From: Alphaproteobacteria bacterium
GTDB lineage: Bacteria; Pseudomonadota; Alphaproteobacteria; Micavibrionales; UBA1664
Length of the DNA stretch: 7,599 bases
Direction: 5' to 3'
Assembly (NCBI GenBank): GCA_018969935.1
Contig: JAGWXJ010000093.1
Coordinates: forward strand, 1 to 7,599
Positions within the stretch are counted from its first letter, which is position 1. Every line of letters starts with the position of its first letter. This document shows positions 5,904 to 7,599 of the stretch, piece after piece. Below the pieces are notes generated by a model, which saw only the letters and a list, made by a program, of their open reading frames with translations, was not told where the DNA came from and did not search any database. A program made the position numbers and the translations under genes.

Positions 5904-7599
5904 GCCATATCGATAGCACCCGCCTGCATAAGCTGCTGTAGCGTAAGGCTGGTATCATGCAAAACCGCGACAGTCGTCATTGCATCACCATGCCTGTAAC
6001 CGTCGGTATCCACCTTAACCAACGTATCTGCACCATCCTGCTGTACACTGAGGTATGCAGAGAATGGATTGGTGGTAGTCCCGTAATTGGTCATCAAAGC
6101 CGATATATCAAGAACGTCGCCATCGGCCGTCGAGAAATCCAGTATCTCGTTAACGGCAAGCTTGTTGTTGAACACGAATAAATCAGCCCCCGCACCCGCC
6201 ATAAACTTGTCTGCACGGCTCGTATCCACAAACACATCGCCCTGATCAGTACCAAGGAAGTATTTTCCGTCCTCGAAATCAAACACATTGATATCCGAAG
6301 TTACAAAACCTTCGATATCAACGCTATTCAACCCGCCAGTACCGATAACAAGGTCTGCACCCACGAGGTTGAAGGTCGCATCATCCAAAGCGATACCAAG
6401 AAATTTGAATTGGCTGACACCGCTGTCATCGCGCACGATGTCCTGTCCGTGCCCTTCAAGGAAGTAATAGCAGTCATCACCAAGGCCGCCGCACAAAAGG
6501 TCATTCCCCTCGGCGCCCACAAGCGTATCGTTGCCGTCATACCCTTTCAGGGTTTCATCACTGCGTGTGCCAATCAACAAGTCGTTTTTATCAGCCCCCT
6601 CGATGTCAGGGGCGGGTTGTTCGGTCTGTGCAATAGGCGAGAATATGAAGTTCTCATCCGTCAGTTCATTGGCGTGTACGCCGTCCAGCACGGCAAGCTG
6701 GCGGCCATAAGCAGGCCCGCCAAAGCCGTCGCTGTCGAATTGAAGGCGTGTACGGTCGGGGTCCGCAACTATCCTCAGATAACCGTCGGCAATCGCATCA
6801 GTACCCGTATAACCAACCGCCAGAAGCATATCGCTGATATCAATACGGTCACCGCCGTCACCAGCCTGAAACTGCTTGATGAAATCGCTATGTTGTAGCG
6901 GGTCTGGCAGCAAATTGCGCTCGTACACAAACGTATCCTGCCCGTGGCCGGCAGTCAGGCTGTCGCGGCCAAGGCCACTGATTAGCGTCTGGCCGTCATC
7001 ACCCAAAACAATTTTATCAACGCCGTCAGTACCCATTTTGGGGGCCTCCGGCCTTTGTTCGTCGAAAATCTTGAGGCCAAGAACAAACTCGTCCGTAAAA
7101 GGCCCCACATTTTTGATGACGTGTGTATAATTCATGTCGGCCGCAATATATTGGCCAAGCCTGTCACCGATAATTTCACGTTCGTCATAGTCAACATGCC
7201 AGTCATCCGTCGGATAATTGACGGGGTCGCTGTCATGCAACATCTTGAGATCCTGATAATTGGCAGCCAGTTGCACGTCATCGCGCTCCAAAGCAATCTC
7301 GCGCTGCACCTGATGCACCAGCTCGACACCTTGCATTGCCACCCTGATGGCGCCTTCCGAGTAACCCGCCGCACGCCCGCCATCAGCGTTATAGCGGCCA
7401 GTTTCCATGATGTAGAATTTCACATCATCACCAAGGCGTTCCTTGATGTAGTCAAACACATCAAGCGTCGCCTGCTTGTAACGCTCCATAGCCGCTTCTT
7501 TATCTTTGGCAGCGCCCAAAAGTCGGGATTCCGCCTCACCCTGCCCCCAGATGATTGTAGGCGTGACAACGCCCTGCTGGCGTAAATCAGAGATCTGGA
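5900..7599 (-). CDS. Secreted SGNH/SASA-type esterase fused to RTX repeats and type I secretion modules (5'-truncated by window edge)
   Basis: The frame is open to the right edge and 565 residues are visible, so the start lies outside; a TTG at 7517-7519 lies inside the catalytic domain and is not the start. Visible residues 15-24 (IIWGQGEAES) match the WxQGE(A/S) block of the SASA family (sialate O-acetylesterase-like SGNH hydrolases). DDWH (codons 7207-7196), followed by YDEREIIGDRLGQYI, fits the catalytic Asp-x-x-His block. The nucleophile Ser block would lie upstream, unseen. After a linker come glycine/aspartate-rich repeats, one type I secretion-like module (about 6644-6937), a classic RTX block (6440-6598), an HCBP-related segment (6248-6415) and a second terminal module ending GAIDMA. 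Family knowledge predicts export by a type I ABC/MFP/TolC system without a signal peptide and calcium-dependent folding outside. The likely reaction is de-O-acetylation of a glycan or similar ester; the substrate is unknown. The RTX call is very strong, the esterase call moderate. Confidence 0.88.
   Translation of the reverse strand, partial: QISDLRQQGVVTPTIIWGQGEAESRLLGAAKDKEAAMERYKQATLDVFDYIKERLGDDVKFYIMETGRYNADGGRAAGYSEGAIRVAMQGVELVHQVQREIALERDDVQLAANYQDLKMLHDSDPVNYPTDDWHVDYDEREIIGDRLGQYIAADMNYTHVIKNVGPFTDEFVLGLKIFDEQRPEAPKMGTDGVDKIVLGDDGQTLISGLGRDSLTAGHGQDTFVYERNLLPDPLQHSDFIKQFQAGDGGDRIDISDMLLAVGYTGTDAIADGYLRIVADPDRTRLQFDSDGFGGPAYGRQLAVLDGVHANELTDENFIFSPIAQTEQPAPDIEGADKNDLLIGTRSDETLKGYDGNDTLVGAEGNDLLCGGLGDDCYYFLEGHGQDIVRDDSGVSQFKFLGIALDDATFNLVGADLVIGTGGLNSVDIEGFVTSDINVFDFEDGKYFLGTDQGDVFVDTSRADKFMAGAGADLFVFNNKLAVNEILDFSTADGDVLDISALMTNYGTTTNPFSAYLSVQQDGADTLVKVDTDGYRHGDAMTTVAVLHDTSLTLQQLMQAGAIDMA
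5903..6241 (-). other. C-terminal type I secretion module (second copy)
   Basis: This copy reads ADLFVFNN, then LDFSTADGDVLDISALM, AYLSVQQDGADTLVKVDTDG, VAVLHDTSLTLQQLMQAG. It lies at the extreme C-terminus, where the uncleaved type I export signal of this class is expected. Confidence 0.8.
6440..6598 (-). repeat. RTX nonapeptide repeats (calcium-binding beta-roll)
   Basis: Consecutive GGxGxDxux-like units are readable on the minus strand: GADKNDLLI, GTRSDETLK, GYDGNDTLV, GAEGNDLLC, GGLGDDCYY and then GHGQD. They bind Ca2+ in a parallel beta-roll. Several units are degenerate (Lys or Arg-Ser in place of Gly), and there is an unusual Cys in two of them. A further short pair, SGLGRDSLTAGHGQD, lies at about 6935-6979. 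Confidence 0.92.
6644..6937 (-). other. Internal type I secretion-like module (first copy)
   Basis: DTFVYERNLL, then FQAGDGGDRIDISDMLL, GYLRIVADPDRTRLQFDSDG, LAVLDGVHANELTDENF. This is the pattern of the C-terminal module of type I-secreted RTX proteins, but it sits about 250 residues before the C-terminus. The order of blocks matches the terminal copy at 5903-6241. Confidence 0.75.

Noticed and set aside
6410..6898. 162-codon plus-strand frame inside the RTX region
   Set aside because: It is antisense to the RTX repeats and secretion modules, whose motif pattern fixes the coding strand; long shadow frames are common opposite such sequence.
7517..7519. TTG as start of the RTX protein
   Set aside because: The frame continues upstream to the edge and includes the IIWGQGEAES block of the catalytic domain, so a start here would cut the enzyme in half.

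Overview
The window looks like chromosomal DNA of a Gram-negative bacterium, most likely an alphaproteobacterium. The grounds are a LolC/LolE-type lipoprotein-release permease, moderately high GC with dense packing, and a type I-secreted RTX protein. The taxonomic call is an inference from protein style, not a measured placement.

Layout. On the minus strand, 1-1167 is the N-terminal 389 codons of a LolC/E-family ABC permease; its C-terminus lies beyond the left edge. After a 107-bp divergent gap, a small plus-strand gene (1275-1637) encodes a 120-residue soluble protein that I do not recognise. A good sigma70-like promoter (TTCACA, 18 bp, TATAAT, 1650-1679) then precedes four tightly packed plus-strand genes: 1703-2776, 2783-3865, 3868-4890 and 4887-5903. 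All four encode polytopic membrane proteins of one family. Each begins with a short tail containing LP(M/L)QV, and each carries PHI(I/V)ASL, FAD.EY, YHN(L/I)xQQ(Y/F)G, HD(L/F)TA(Y/F)W and HYY(L/M/I)E motifs. Each ends in WKRG..HRQYVPF(V/T). The first two are more alike, as are the last two, which suggests two rounds of tandem duplication. I cannot name the family.

On the minus strand from the right edge to 5900 lies a large partial gene. Its product joins the C-terminal part of an SGNH/SASA-type (sialate O-acetylesterase-like) hydrolase to RTX calcium-binding repeats and two copies of a C-terminal type I secretion module. It converges on the fourth membrane gene, and one CTAG (5900-5903) supplies the stop codon of both.

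How they work together. The four membrane genes almost certainly form one transcription unit, given gaps of 6 and 2 bp and then a 4-bp ATGA overlap. They may form a hetero-oligomer or be variants with different substrates. Conserved histidines near the middle of four predicted helices make a membrane-embedded metal or cofactor site plausible but unproven. Nothing visible links them functionally to the Lol permease or the secreted esterase-like protein; the links are positional only.
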